A stretch of DNA of 64,000 nt, from NCBI RefSeq assembly GCF_002846365.1, contig NZ_PJMW01000001.1:806001-870000 (forward strand), written 5' to 3'. Every line of letters begins with the position of its first letter. Within the stretch, counting starts at the first letter, position 1. The notes under the pieces are model-generated. The model had not been told where the DNA came from. It saw only the letters and a list, made by a program, of their open reading frames with translations, and searched no databases. This document shows positions 49,301-57,131 of this stretch, one piece after another. A program made the position numbers and the translations under genes. This DNA is from Nocardia fluminea (GTDB lineage Bacteria; Actinomycetota; Actinomycetes; Mycobacteriales; Mycobacteriaceae).

Positions 49301-49813
49301 GACGGTGATCGCCGGACCGACCAGGTTCAGCGCGTAGGCGATGCGGTTGGACAGCATGGTGTAGGAGGCGCTGGCCGGGGTGTGCATGTCGGTGTGGAAC
49401 AGCGCCGGGCCGACCACACCGATCACCGACTGGTCGACGACGAAGCCGCCCACATAAACCCCCACCTGCGCGCCGGCCGAACGGCCCGCGATCCCGGCGT
49501 CGTCGAGGGCTTCCCAGGTCACCTCGAGCATCAACCGCTGCTGCGGGTCGAGCACGGTGGCCTCACGCGGTGAGATCCCGAAGAAGTCGGGATCGAATTC
49601 CCACGGATCGTGGGTCATGAAGGCGCCGTGTTTGGTGTAGCTGCGCCCCGGGGTCCGCGGCTCGGGGTCGTAGTAGCGGCGCCAATCCCAGCGATCGGCG
49701 GGCATCTCCACGACGCCGTCGCGCTTGTCGACGATAAAGTCCCAGAACGATTCCGGGGAATCGATTCCGCCCGCGAACCGACATCCGATTCCGACAATGG
49801 CAATATCCGACAC
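43388..49813 (-). CDS. Iterative highly reducing type I PKS (KS-AT-DH-ER-KR-ACP)
   Basis: A 2141-residue synthase. Active sites: KS Cys175 (DTACSSS), with EAHGTGT and KATIGHTEA; AT Ser619 (GHSVGE), with VPYHSRLMDPI at the specificity site; DH His920 (HVVNGVKIMP); ER GAAGGVGTAAI near 1548; KR TGGFGGFGMAIG near 1749; ACP Ser2057 (LGLDSLMA). One fully reducing module with no thioesterase matches mycobacterial MAS/Pks2-type synthases that make methyl-branched acids and hand them to PapA. GTG 49813 follows CCGGAGGAAATTGC; an earlier ATG at 49900 has no such site. Extender choice (malonyl or methylmalonyl) is not decided by the VPYHS sequence. Confidence 0.92.
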   Translation of the reverse strand: MSDIAIVGIGCRFAGGIDSPESFWDFIVDKRDGVVEMPADRWDWRRYYDPEPRTPGRSYTKHGAFMTHDPWEFDPDFFGISPREATVLDPQQRLMLEVTWEALDDAGIAGRSAGAQVGVYVGGFVVDQSVIGVVGPALFHTDMHTPASASYTMLSNRIAYALNLVGPAITVDTACSSSLVALHLACQALENDDCEVALAGGVNVMLQPETFVLMCKGGFLATDGRCKSFDASADGYGRGEGAGMVALKKLEDAVRDGDRVYAMIKATGSNQDGRTTAITVPNVDSQEALARTVCERSGLAPDEITYLEAHGTGTLVGDPVELRALGRVFGAPSGRTGTIGVGSVKATIGHTEAAAGVASVIKAALALRHRTLPPQGWLNEPNPDIPFDELGLHVQTEAQPLPADAAPMAVAVNGFGYGGTNAHAILQEFRAPEAPAEPARHLGILPISARSTGAARALAGRFADLISAGADPDQLAEAAWTRMAHHPFRTGVLLDGSTDDLVRDLHEYASGTGRDAARTVSSGAAEPVFVFSGMGPQHWKMARDLLAAGGVFAETAREIDAEFRAIAGWSIIEELRKPQDESRVTTTEVAQPANFLVQVGLVRELAEYGVVPAAIVGHSVGEVSAAYVSGMLTLREAVRVAYHRARLQATTAGTGGMLAVGLTTEQTDALVADDARVDIAAINSPTSLTLSGDVDRLDEIAEKLTEDGIFARRLRVEVPYHSRLMDPIHDELLTALADLAPQAPAVPLYSSVTGELVTEGDWNAEYWWSNVRQPVRFFAAIGSLIAAGNRIFLEVGPHPVLSGNIREALVDADVNGTTVPTLDREQSDSHSIRRTLIGLHAAGVLDRDLLFPAERGVTAHVPLPRYPWQRTRLHSALPLFEQARLGTPGGHAMLGDPDVEGRPEWLLQVGTELLPWLADHVVNGVKIMPGAAYLDAALSATAARIGSKQVALEGVRFVAPLIMGAPDVPLVAMSVEEASGRFMIRSRSATGTAWTVHSTGRTLTGSHEQTEVALPTIEVGVDVDPAMFYAGLASAGLQYGPTFQRVTSVRVGRDVVLATVDGSIAEGSRHLAHPAVVDAAMQCAAMLFTDERINEGVMVPVGVNAVRLLAELPAEITVIARRDPGARLRADVDLLDPDRNLVARLTGLQIGALKPGDSPLHRMADFYYTEVLEERDPVDPAALAEAGTVSTVIVALGDSPRTTELAAAIPGSRVLLVDPDSEELESDLVAHLEAAKAEETQRTHICVVVGAGTDDVADLWTLKRVAVAVSEYVTPTVEGAPPQISFGDGNVHATLVTESAFTAPGSAVVPDPRHAALAGGRRVLLNEQTPLRWRLVDTEPGTTVAELVTELGVPGAFTLDNSDEVLLRAGKRWAPTVTKPLPERIEELETSHPLADPEANFELDMPRTRVLSQVAWRACPRPQPDAGQIEVAMAVIGLNYKDPLKVIGLLGERELAPTYFGTVPGMEGIGTVVRVGADVTDVAVGDKVAVASKGMMRRFAVVDRALAVIVPADTDPGYCTSTIAFGTAEYALHDLARLEPGETVLIHGAAGGVGTAAIQVAKSIGARIIGTASSPERREHVLAMGADFAVNSRSLNFVDDVLALTGGAGADVIVSSAPGEILRQNFNAAAEFGRIVEVGKADIYTGGLLELANFDKNLAYYSMDLDRLVAVRPQRLSRLLERVFEKVTEGVYTPLPYQMFETHEVSQAFEETLRSSRVGRVALRMDDPLPPVRPALPPLDIDSAGSYLVTGGFGGFGMAIGRWLALRGARRLVLVGRSGAATETARRQLEVWRAVGIEVIEEHADVTDAAAVAAIVARAHSAQHPLRAVFHAAGAVADNRLAGMTLEELDRVYRPKVHGAQMIHQAVADAGITLDMFVLCSSGGSMYGIYGQYNYCAANVAVETLARRWAGAGERALCIGWGHLSGASGGMASDETAEKYLDLVGFGPIDMADATAYLEQTLRLGVTNAAIIPTDWAKLTGTFPQLVRTGRTAALARSSAKDTSELATLRAELAAMEEAKRGPAIARKMADELAVVMGVPVESIDMTVPVPELGLDSLMAVELGARVTKTLGIDLMSMQMGRSFSLEQAGPKVAELILASEPVVTPPLPEIAPGKSAPEIVEVPDQWTVDRPAEVSMAGSR

Positions 49814-50085
49814 GCAATTTCCTCCGGCTCGACCGGCCTGTGACATGTGACCGTTGGTGCCAACGTAGAAGCCCACCACCTCGGCGATCGTGGCGATCAA
49901 CGACCTCTGGAATTTCGGACGGGTAATCGCGCGGACTCCTGTGATCGGACCCAGCGCGTGAAGTCACGGCTCACAACAGAATTCCGAGAATCGTTGTGAC
50001 CGCCCGCAATATTGCGCGGTAGCGACCGAAAAGGCCATCGACTCCTGACAGGTTCGACCACATCGCGAGCAGTTGGGAGGCGAAT

Positions 50086-52296
50086 GTGTTCGCCGAGTTG
50101 ACACAATGGGCAGACACCGTCGTGCGGCGGCGATATCAAGTGATCTTGATAATGGTGACCGGATTGCTGGCACTGGGCACCTACGGGCTCGGCCTCGGCG
50201 CCGATCTCAGTGCGAAGGGGTTCGACGACCCGTCCTCGGAATCGGTACGCGCGGCGCACGTGCGCGACAACGCGTTCGGCCGTGATCACAGCAGCGATGT
50301 GATCCTGCTGATTCGGGCGCCCGAGGGCACCACCATCGACGATCCGGCTTTCGCCGGGACGGTCGTGGCGGGCCTGAACAGTCTGCCGCAGCGGTTCCCG
50401 AACGAGATCGACCGTGTCAACGGCGCGTATTGGCCCACCGATACCGGCGTCGCGATTCCCGATGTCTTCGGTTCGCCCGCACGTGACTACGCGTTCGCCT
50501 CGGTCGCGGTGAGCGGTCTCGACCCCACCGAACAGGGGCGCAACTACCGCAAGATCGCCGAGCAGTTCGTGATCCCGGGGGTCGAGGTCGAGCTCGCCGG
50601 CGGGCAACCGGTCGCACTCGCGTTGAACGACACCATGGTTCAGGATCAGCGCCGCGTGGAGTTGTTCGCCATCCCCGCGGTCGCGATCCTGCTGTTCTTC
50701 TTGTTCGGTGGCGTCGTCGCCGCGGCGCTGCCGCTGATCGTCGGTGGACTCACCATGCTCGGCGCATGGGGGCTGCTGCGCTGTCTCACCGCGGTCACCG
50801 AGGTGAACTCCTTTGTCTCCCCCGTTGTTTCGATGATCGGGCTGGGCCTGGCGATCGACTACGGACTGTTCGTGCTCAGCCGGTTCCGCGAGGAACTCGC
50901 CGACGGGCGCACCGTCGACGACGCGGTCCGGCGTTCGGTGACCACGGCGGGGCGCACGGTGTTGTTCTCGGCCTTGATCGTGGTGGTCGCGGCGGCCGGA
51001 ATCCTGGTGTTCCCGCAGGGCTTCCTGCGGTCGTTCGCCTACGGCGCGATCATCACCATCTCCCTGGCCGCGCTGACGTCGATCACGCTTCTGCCCGCGA
51101 TGCTGGCCGTGCTCGGCCGGCGGGTCGACTGGCTCGGCGTCGACTGGTTCCGCACACCGGTCGACGGCGACCGGGTGTCCGGCAACGGCTGGGGACGATT
51201 CGCCGCAGGCGTCATGAAACGTCCGCTGGTGGTGGCGGTTCCGATCTGCCTCGGCCTGCTGCTGCTCATCGTCCCGATCCAGAATCTGGCGTTCGGTTCC
51301 ATCAACGAGCGTTTTCTCCCGCCGACACATCCGACTCGCCTGGCCCAGCAGCACTTCGACGAGCTGTTCCCGCTGCGCCAGATCGACCCGATCGACCTGG
51401 TCATCGTCACCTTCGACCCCGACGCCGCCGAGACCGTCCGCGCCGACGCCAACCACGCCCCCGGCCTGGCGGCGCCGTTCGCCGAACCCATGCAGTCACC
51501 GTTCCAGCCCCAGGTCCTCACCACCCAGACCGTGCTCGCCGGATCCGGCAACGCCGAGGCGACCATCGACTATCTGCGCTCGATGCCGTTGCCGGCCGGC
51601 ACGACACTGATGGTCGGTGGGCAGCCCGCCGTGGAGAAGGACAGCATCGACGCACTGGTCGAGCGGATGCCGTTGATGATCCTGTTCGTGTTCCTGGCCA
51701 GCACGCTACTGCTGGCGCTGACGTTCGGTTCGCTGGTGCTGCCGCTCAAGGCAGCCGTGCTGAATCTGCTCGGCCTCGGCGCCACCCTGGGCGTGCTCAC
51801 CTGGGTCTTCATCGACGGGCACGGCGCGGGGGTGTTCGGCTTCACCCCGCAACCGATCATGTCGCTGGTTCTGGTCGTGATCGTGTCGGTGATCTACGGG
51901 CTGTCGACCGACTACGAGGTATTCCTGTTGTCGCGCATCGTCGAAGCGAGGGCCGCGGGCGCCTCCACCACCGAAGCCGTGCAGACGGGGATCGCCCGGA
52001 CGGGCCGCATCATCACCGCGGCCGCGTTGATCCTGCTGGTGGTCACCGGCGCGTTCGCGCTGTCGGATCTGCTGATGATGCAGTACATCGCCTTCGGCAT
52101 GGTGACGGCGCTGTTCATCGACGCCACCATCCTGCGGATGCTGCTGGTCCCCGCGTCCATGCGGCTGCTCGGGGACGCCTGCTGGTGGGCGCCGACGTGG
52201 CTCGAACGTCTGCGACCCGCACCCGAACCCGTAACACCCGCCCACCCGACACCTACCGGAGCTGCTCCGACGCCAGTCCGCGGCGACCGGGACTGA
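50086..52296 (+). CDS. MmpL-family RND lipid transporter
   Basis: A 736-residue RND transporter of the MmpL family: two six-helix bundles with SMIGLGLAIDYGLFVLSRFREE in the first and VSVIYGLSTDYEVFLLSRIVEA in the second (both DY pairs of the proton relay), and two extracytoplasmic domains. GGGAGG is 7 nt before GTG 50086. It is divergent from the PKS gene; the 272 bp between them holds both start signals, and I see no clear operator. It probably exports the product of the PKS-PapA pair. Confidence 0.88.
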   Translation: MFAELTQWADTVVRRRYQVILIMVTGLLALGTYGLGLGADLSAKGFDDPSSESVRAAHVRDNAFGRDHSSDVILLIRAPEGTTIDDPAFAGTVVAGLNSLPQRFPNEIDRVNGAYWPTDTGVAIPDVFGSPARDYAFASVAVSGLDPTEQGRNYRKIAEQFVIPGVEVELAGGQPVALALNDTMVQDQRRVELFAIPAVAILLFFLFGGVVAAALPLIVGGLTMLGAWGLLRCLTAVTEVNSFVSPVVSMIGLGLAIDYGLFVLSRFREELADGRTVDDAVRRSVTTAGRTVLFSALIVVVAAAGILVFPQGFLRSFAYGAIITISLAALTSITLLPAMLAVLGRRVDWLGVDWFRTPVDGDRVSGNGWGRFAAGVMKRPLVVAVPICLGLLLLIVPIQNLAFGSINERFLPPTHPTRLAQQHFDELFPLRQIDPIDLVIVTFDPDAAETVRADANHAPGLAAPFAEPMQSPFQPQVLTTQTVLAGSGNAEATIDYLRSMPLPAGTTLMVGGQPAVEKDSIDALVERMPLMILFVFLASTLLLALTFGSLVLPLKAAVLNLLGLGATLGVLTWVFIDGHGAGVFGFTPQPIMSLVLVVIVSVIYGLSTDYEVFLLSRIVEARAAGASTTEAVQTGIARTGRIITAAALILLVVTGAFALSDLLMMQYIAFGMVTALFIDATILRMLLVPASMRLLGDACWWAPTWLERLRPAPEPVTPAHPTPTGAAPTPVRGDRD

Positions 52297-52313
52297 ACCT
52301 GCGGAGTACCACC

Positions 52314-53882
52314 ATGAACGTCCGGAGCGGCACCGTCGAGGTGCCCGCCGCCCCCATCACCACGCTGCCCGCGTTCGCGTGGCGCGAGGTGTCGATCGTC
52401 GCCGCCGTGGCCGCGACCCTGTTCCTCGCCAGGATCGGTCGATATCGCATCGGCGGCGACGAACTGTATTTCCTCGCGGCCGGGCGACATCTGTCGGTGA
52501 GCTACGCCGATCAGGGGCCGTTGGTTCCGCTGCTGGCGGCACTGTCGGACCATCTCGCACCGGGATCCACGGTCGCGCTGCGGTTGCCCGCGCTGCTGTT
52601 CACGGTGCTGGCCATCGTGCTCAGTGCGGTGATGGCCAGGGAGTTCGGCGGCGGTCGCCTACCGCAAACCGTGGCCGCGCTCGCCTACGCGACCACCCCG
52701 ATGGCGGTGATGCAATCGGCGATGCTGAGCACCTTCGCCCTCGACATCACCTTGACGGCGGTGCTCGCGTGGCTGCTGATCCGCTGGGTGCGGACCCGCG
52801 CGGACTACCTGCTGGTCGCGGCGGGGTGCGTCGCCGCCGTCGACTTCCAGGTCAAGTGGCTGATTCCGATCATCTGGGCGGTGCTCGCACTCGGCGTGGC
52901 CGTGTTCGGGCCGCGGGAGATGCTGCGTCGGCCCGCGTGGTGGCTCGGCTCGGCTCTGCTCGCCGGGTCGGCGGCCCCGATCCTGTGGTGGCAGCACAGC
53001 AATGGCTGGCCACAGTTGGCGATGGGCGCGATCGTGCGCGATGAGCAACTCGCCACCGCCGGGGTTCTCGCGGCGCCGTGGACGATGATCCAGGTCACCG
53101 GGGCGGCGGGTCTGCTGTTGCTCGCGGGAATGTGGGCAGGGCTGCGCGCGCCGCGGTTCCGGCCGTACTACTTCCTGATCCCGATGATCGCGATCGGGCT
53201 GGGCGCGGTCGTGCTCGCGGGTCTGCGCCCCTACTTCGTGGCCGGTGCTTTTCCCGGCTTGCTCGCCGCGGGCGCGGTGTACCTGGCGGACCGCGGTCTC
53301 CCGCGCCGCGACGCGATCATCGGTGGCGGCTTCGGCGTGCTCGCGACCGCGATCTGCGTCGCGCTCGTCGTGGTGCTGCCCCTGCCCGACTCGGCTTTGC
53401 GGCAGCCGACCGACGACTATGCGCAGATCCACTCGCGCAGTATACTTTTCGGGCCGACCGGTTGGGACGACCTGGTCACCGCGGTGGCCGAGTCCTACGA
53501 CCGGATACCACCGCATCAGCGCGCGGATCTGGTGATCGTGACCCAGAACTATTGGCAAGCAGCGGCACTCGACGAATTCGGGCCTGCCGCCGGACTGCCG
53601 CCGGTGTTCAGTCCCAACCGCGGCTACGGCTATTTCGGCGTCCCGCCCGACTCCGCGACCACGGTGCTCTACCTCGGGGTCGACGGCCCCGACACCGCGC
53701 TGCGTACTCGTTTCACGCAGACGACGCTGCTGACCCGCCTCGATGACCCCCTCGGCTTTCCCGGCGTGAACCGCGGTGTCGCGGTGTGGCTGTGCGACGG
53801 GCCGGGACAACCGTGGTCGGTCCTGTGGCCAGACGCCAAGGAGCTACGGCTCGTCGACGGGACGAGCCGACATGGTCGATAA
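52314..53882 (+). CDS. GT39-type membrane glycosyltransferase
   Basis: A 522-residue GT-C protein: early acidic pair in RIGGDELYFLAAGRHL (the catalytic DE of ArnT/PMT-type enzymes), about ten or more membrane helices, and a soluble C-terminal domain. It uses a polyprenyl-phosphate sugar and acts on the outer side of the membrane. GGAG lies 8 nt before ATG 52314. Located between MmpL and an antigen-85-like esterase, it probably decorates the exported lipid or its acceptor. Confidence 0.85.
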   Translation: MNVRSGTVEVPAAPITTLPAFAWREVSIVAAVAATLFLARIGRYRIGGDELYFLAAGRHLSVSYADQGPLVPLLAALSDHLAPGSTVALRLPALLFTVLAIVLSAVMAREFGGGRLPQTVAALAYATTPMAVMQSAMLSTFALDITLTAVLAWLLIRWVRTRADYLLVAAGCVAAVDFQVKWLIPIIWAVLALGVAVFGPREMLRRPAWWLGSALLAGSAAPILWWQHSNGWPQLAMGAIVRDEQLATAGVLAAPWTMIQVTGAAGLLLLAGMWAGLRAPRFRPYYFLIPMIAIGLGAVVLAGLRPYFVAGAFPGLLAAGAVYLADRGLPRRDAIIGGGFGVLATAICVALVVVLPLPDSALRQPTDDYAQIHSRSILFGPTGWDDLVTAVAESYDRIPPHQRADLVIVTQNYWQAAALDEFGPAAGLPPVFSPNRGYGYFGVPPDSATTVLYLGVDGPDTALRTRFTQTTLLTRLDDPLGFPGVNRGVAVWLCDGPGQPWSVLWPDAKELRLVDGTSRHGR

Positions 53883-53904
53883 CGACGCAGGAGTGAACAC
53901 AGAC

Positions 53905-54972
53905 ATGAGAGTGCGCAATTCGATGGTGCGACGGCTGGCGCTCACGGTGGCGGTCGCCGCCGCGGGTCTGCCCGCCGTCGCGACGGCGCAGGCCGCCCCG
54001 GATCTGGTCGCCGCCCGTGCCATGGCGGCGGCGCTTCCCGCACCGAACGGGTCCTACGCCGTCGCGGCCGCGGCGAGCGGGCCGGGCAAGGTGATCGACG
54101 TGACCGTGCACTCCGCGGCGATGAATCGACCGGTCACCGTCGCGGTCATTCCCGCCGCCGATCCCGACGCGCCCGCCGGCTCGCTGTATCTGATCAACGG
54201 CGTGGACGGCGGCACCGATACCCCCGACTGGCGGGAGGGCAGCAATTGGTTCACCAAAACCGACGCCCTCGACTTCTTCGCCGCGAAACAGGCGAACATC
54301 GTGATGCCGATCGGCGGTGCGGGCACCTTCTACACCGACTGGCAGGCCGACGACCCCGGCACCGGCCGCAACCGCTGGCTGACCTTCCTCACCACCGAAC
54401 TGCCACCGATCATCGATTCGGCCTTCCACGGCACCGGCCGCGATGCCGTCGCCGGATTGTCGATGGCCAGCTCGGCGGTCTTCCGCATGGCACAGCAAGC
54501 ACCGCAACGGTTTCAGATGGTCGGCTCCTTCAGCGGCTGCGTCCAGACCAGCAATCCGGCCGGACAGGCGATGGTGGCCTCGATCGTCACCGCGCGCCGG
54601 GGCAACCCGCTCAACATGTGGGGACCGCCCACCGATCCGGCCTGGACGGCCAATGACGCGGCCCTCAACGCCGAGAAGCTGCGCGGGGTCGGGGTGTACG
54701 TGAGCACCGGTAACGGGCTGCCAGGGCCGCTGGATACGCTGAACGGCCCCGGCATCGAGAGCAATCCGGTGAAACTGCTCGATCAGCTGGTCATCGGCGG
54801 CGTACTCGACGGGATCACCGTGGTGTGCACCGCGTTGTTGCGCGACCGCCTGGCCGCGTTGAATATCCCGGCGACCTTCGACTTCCGGCCGGCGGGCACG
54901 CATTCCTGGGGCTACTGGGAGCAGGACATGCACACCTATTGGGAACGCGCCGCCGCACTGCTCGTCCCCTAG
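53905..54972 (+). CDS. Secreted antigen-85-like esterase/mycolyltransferase
   Basis: A 355-residue exported alpha/beta hydrolase: signal peptide RRLALTVAVAAAGLPAVATAQA (cleavage near residue 27), nucleophile Ser186 in GLSMASSAVF, His333 in HSWGYWEQDMHTYW. The WxxYWxxxM ending is typical of the antigen 85 family, which transfers mycolic acids to trehalose or arabinogalactan. The start among 53872, 53893 and 53905 is not certain; 53905 gives a clean signal peptide. It probably finishes the lipid made by this locus at the cell surface. Confidence 0.86.
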   Translation: MRVRNSMVRRLALTVAVAAAGLPAVATAQAAPDLVAARAMAAALPAPNGSYAVAAAASGPGKVIDVTVHSAAMNRPVTVAVIPAADPDAPAGSLYLINGVDGGTDTPDWREGSNWFTKTDALDFFAAKQANIVMPIGGAGTFYTDWQADDPGTGRNRWLTFLTTELPPIIDSAFHGTGRDAVAGLSMASSAVFRMAQQAPQRFQMVGSFSGCVQTSNPAGQAMVASIVTARRGNPLNMWGPPTDPAWTANDAALNAEKLRGVGVYVSTGNGLPGPLDTLNGPGIESNPVKLLDQLVIGGVLDGITVVCTALLRDRLAALNIPATFDFRPAGTHSWGYWEQDMHTYWERAAALLVP

Positions 54973-54983
54973 ACACACGAAAA

Positions 54984-55023
54984 TCGGGTGCATCGCGGCC
55001 AAGCCGTGCCGCGATGCACCCGA
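54984..55023. terminator. Bidirectional terminator between convergent genes
   Basis: Arms of 16 bp (54984-54999 and 55008-55023, core GGGTGCATCGCGGC) pair perfectly around an 8-nt loop, between the convergent esterase and lipase genes. There is an A-rich run on one side but no long T tract. Confidence 0.72.
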
Positions 55024-55036
55024 ATCGTCGCCTCCG

Positions 55037-56245
55037 CTACAGGGAACCACCACCTCCGATCAGCCACGGGTTGAACGCGCAGGTCAACTGCGGGTTCTGC
55101 ACCGGGTCGAGTGCCCGCAGCGCGATCGAGAGGGCACGCGGGGAGTACATCATCGTCAGGTGATCGGAGATGTCCTGCTCGCACCCTTCCTGCAGCACAA
55201 CGTTGTTGACCGTGGAGCCGGGACCCTGGTCTAGGAACGTCAGCTCGTAGGGGTTGGTCACTTCGTCGTAGCGCGTGCCGACAACGGTGTAGTCGACGCC
55301 GGGGACGGTGTCGCCGTTCGCGTTGAGCGTCTTGACGAAATCCGAACCGACGGTCTGCTGGATACCGGCGTGGCCGACGAAGATCTCGATCGGGCCCAGC
55401 ACGTCGATGCCCAGGTTGTTGACCATGCGGCCAAGGGCGCCGATGCCGTCGAGGCTGGTGCCGTGGTGGGTGGCACCGAAGGTGACCAGGTTCTTCACCT
55501 TGGCCGCGCCGCCCTCGTACTTCGTGTACCAGTTCGCCATCGAGCCACCTTGGGAGTGCGCGATGATGTCGACCTCGTCGGAACCGGTCGCCGCGAGGAC
55601 CCGGTCCACGAAGGCCGCGGTCTGCTTCGCCGAATCCTGAATGTAGCCGGTGCCCATGACACCGGGCAGGAACGAACCGAGCCCGCCGCCTTCGACCATG
55701 TTGGAACGGCCGTAGTTGAAGGTGAAGGTGCAGTATCCGGCGTCCTTGATCGGCTGACCCATGTAGGCGTAACCGTTGTAGGCGTTCATCCAGGTGCCGT
55801 GCAGCAGCACGACCGGGCGGGGGTGTTCGGCGGTCGGCTTGCAGCCCCAGTCGTTGGTGCCGGGGGCACCCGCGTCGGGATTGAGCAGGCCGTACCCGAA
55901 CGCGGGCAGGAACGCCGTCGAGGCGGGTCCGATAGCGCCCGGGTCGGAGGAGTAGCCGCCCGAGGAGCCGGAGCTGGAGCCGGAACCGCCGAGGCAGTCG
56001 CCGGAACCGTTACCCGAGCCCGCACCGCTACCGGAGGTACAGGCCGAACCCGTGCCGCCCAGCCCGCCATCGGTACCCCAGGCCACATCGCGACCCTGGT
56101 AGATGATGTCGGCCAGCTGCTGTTCGGTGGGTTCGGACGCCGGGTCGGCCGCCGCCCCCGCTCCGGAGAGAGCGACAGCGACAACGCCGACGCCCATCAG
56201 TATTGCCGCGCGCACCGAGCGTGTGCGGCCACGAGTAATGGTCAT
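55037..56245 (-). CDS. Secreted lipase with Gly/Ser-rich linker
   Basis: A 402-residue exported alpha/beta hydrolase: signal peptide (VRAAILMGVGVVAVALSGAGAAA), a Gly/Ser-rich linker over about residues 60-95, the HGTWMNAYNGY oxyanion-type turn, and nucleophile Ser231 in AHSQGGS. It resembles the class 2 secreted lipases of Nocardia and Rhodococcus. The start is ATG 56245; a longer frame from 56482 would overlap the divergent TetR gene. It is probably a triacylglycerol or polyester hydrolase. The 230-bp gap to the TetR gene holds an imperfect AGGT-N6-ACCT repeat (56340-56353). Confidence 0.86.
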   Translation of the reverse strand: MTITRGRTRSVRAAILMGVGVVAVALSGAGAAADPASEPTEQQLADIIYQGRDVAWGTDGGLGGTGSACTSGSGAGSGNGSGDCLGGSGSSSGSSGGYSSDPGAIGPASTAFLPAFGYGLLNPDAGAPGTNDWGCKPTAEHPRPVVLLHGTWMNAYNGYAYMGQPIKDAGYCTFTFNYGRSNMVEGGGLGSFLPGVMGTGYIQDSAKQTAAFVDRVLAATGSDEVDIIAHSQGGSMANWYTKYEGGAAKVKNLVTFGATHHGTSLDGIGALGRMVNNLGIDVLGPIEIFVGHAGIQQTVGSDFVKTLNANGDTVPGVDYTVVGTRYDEVTNPYELTFLDQGPGSTVNNVVLQEGCEQDISDHLTMMYSPRALSIALRALDPVQNPQLTCAFNPWLIGGGGSL

Positions 56246-56475
56246 GCGAGGTCTGCCTTTCCGAATGCGAAAAAGAATGGGGCTCGAAAGCCGCCCCGAA
56301 CGTATTCCGAAAAGACCTGCACGGAAATAACTTCCAGCCAGGTGTGTATACCTCACCGCACATTGTGGCGGACCCCCATGGCCGCGCACAGGAAATATTC
56401 TTCCGCGCCATGTGGGCCAGCTTTCGCTGACATTTGCACGAGAATCGGTGCAGCAGATGGCCGAAAGGAACACCG

Positions 56476-57123
56476 ATGCCACCGAAACCCGTCGACCGGC
56501 GAATCCGGCCGAAGCAGGAACGGGCGAAGGCGACCCGGGAACACATTCTCGACACCGCCGCCGAACTGTTCGGCGAGCGGGGAATCGACAACACCTCCAC
56601 GAATGCCATCGCGGCGCAGGCGCGGATCAGCATCGGAACGCTGTACCGGTACTTTCCGGAGCGCTCCTTCCTCGTCGACGAACTCCTCGATCGGCTCATC
56701 GCCGATGTCGAGCAGGAGTTCAGCCGGCGGGTGTTCAGCCTGCCCGTCGTGACGTCGCCGCAGAGCAGCGAGGACTACGTCTCCATCGCCGCCGAGATTC
56801 TCGACGTGTTCGCCGGAGTGCTGATCGCGAAGTCGGATCTGGTCCGCGCGCTCGTCGGCAGTGTGCAGTTCTACAGCAGCGGGCTCCCCGAATTCGAACC
56901 CCGGTTGCGAATGCTGGTGAAGCTCATCGTGATCCAGTTCGTCGGACCGGGTGACGACCGCGACAACGACATGATGTCGTGGGTTCTGGTCAATACCGGA
57001 TTCGCCGCGGTCCTGCGTGCCTCGGCCGACGATGTGGCCGACAGCGACCGCGCCGCCGCCATCGACATGACCGCGCGGATGATCGGCACCTGGCTGTACG
57101 GCGAGGTGCGCAGCCGCGAATAA
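56476..57123 (+). CDS. TetR-family regulator
   Basis: A 215-residue TetR protein: HTH NTSTNAIAAQARISIGTLYRYFPERSFLVDEL (about residues 39-70). GAAAGGAAC lies just upstream of ATG 56476. It is divergent from the secreted lipase gene, which is its most likely target. The HTH is unlike that of the 9846/14950 pair, so it belongs to another regulon. It ends 9 nt from the convergent DUF4129 gene. Confidence 0.85.
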   Translation: MPPKPVDRRIRPKQERAKATREHILDTAAELFGERGIDNTSTNAIAAQARISIGTLYRYFPERSFLVDELLDRLIADVEQEFSRRVFSLPVVTSPQSSEDYVSIAAEILDVFAGVLIAKSDLVRALVGSVQFYSSGLPEFEPRLRMLVKLIVIQFVGPGDDRDNDMMSWVLVNTGFAAVLRASADDVADSDRAAAIDMTARMIGTWLYGEVRSRE

Positions 57124-57131
57124 CCCTGGTG

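Noticed and set aside
56340..56353. AGGT-N6-ACCT repeat before the lipase and TetR genes
   Set aside because: Only 4-bp arms; too weak to list as an operator, mentioned with the lipase gene.
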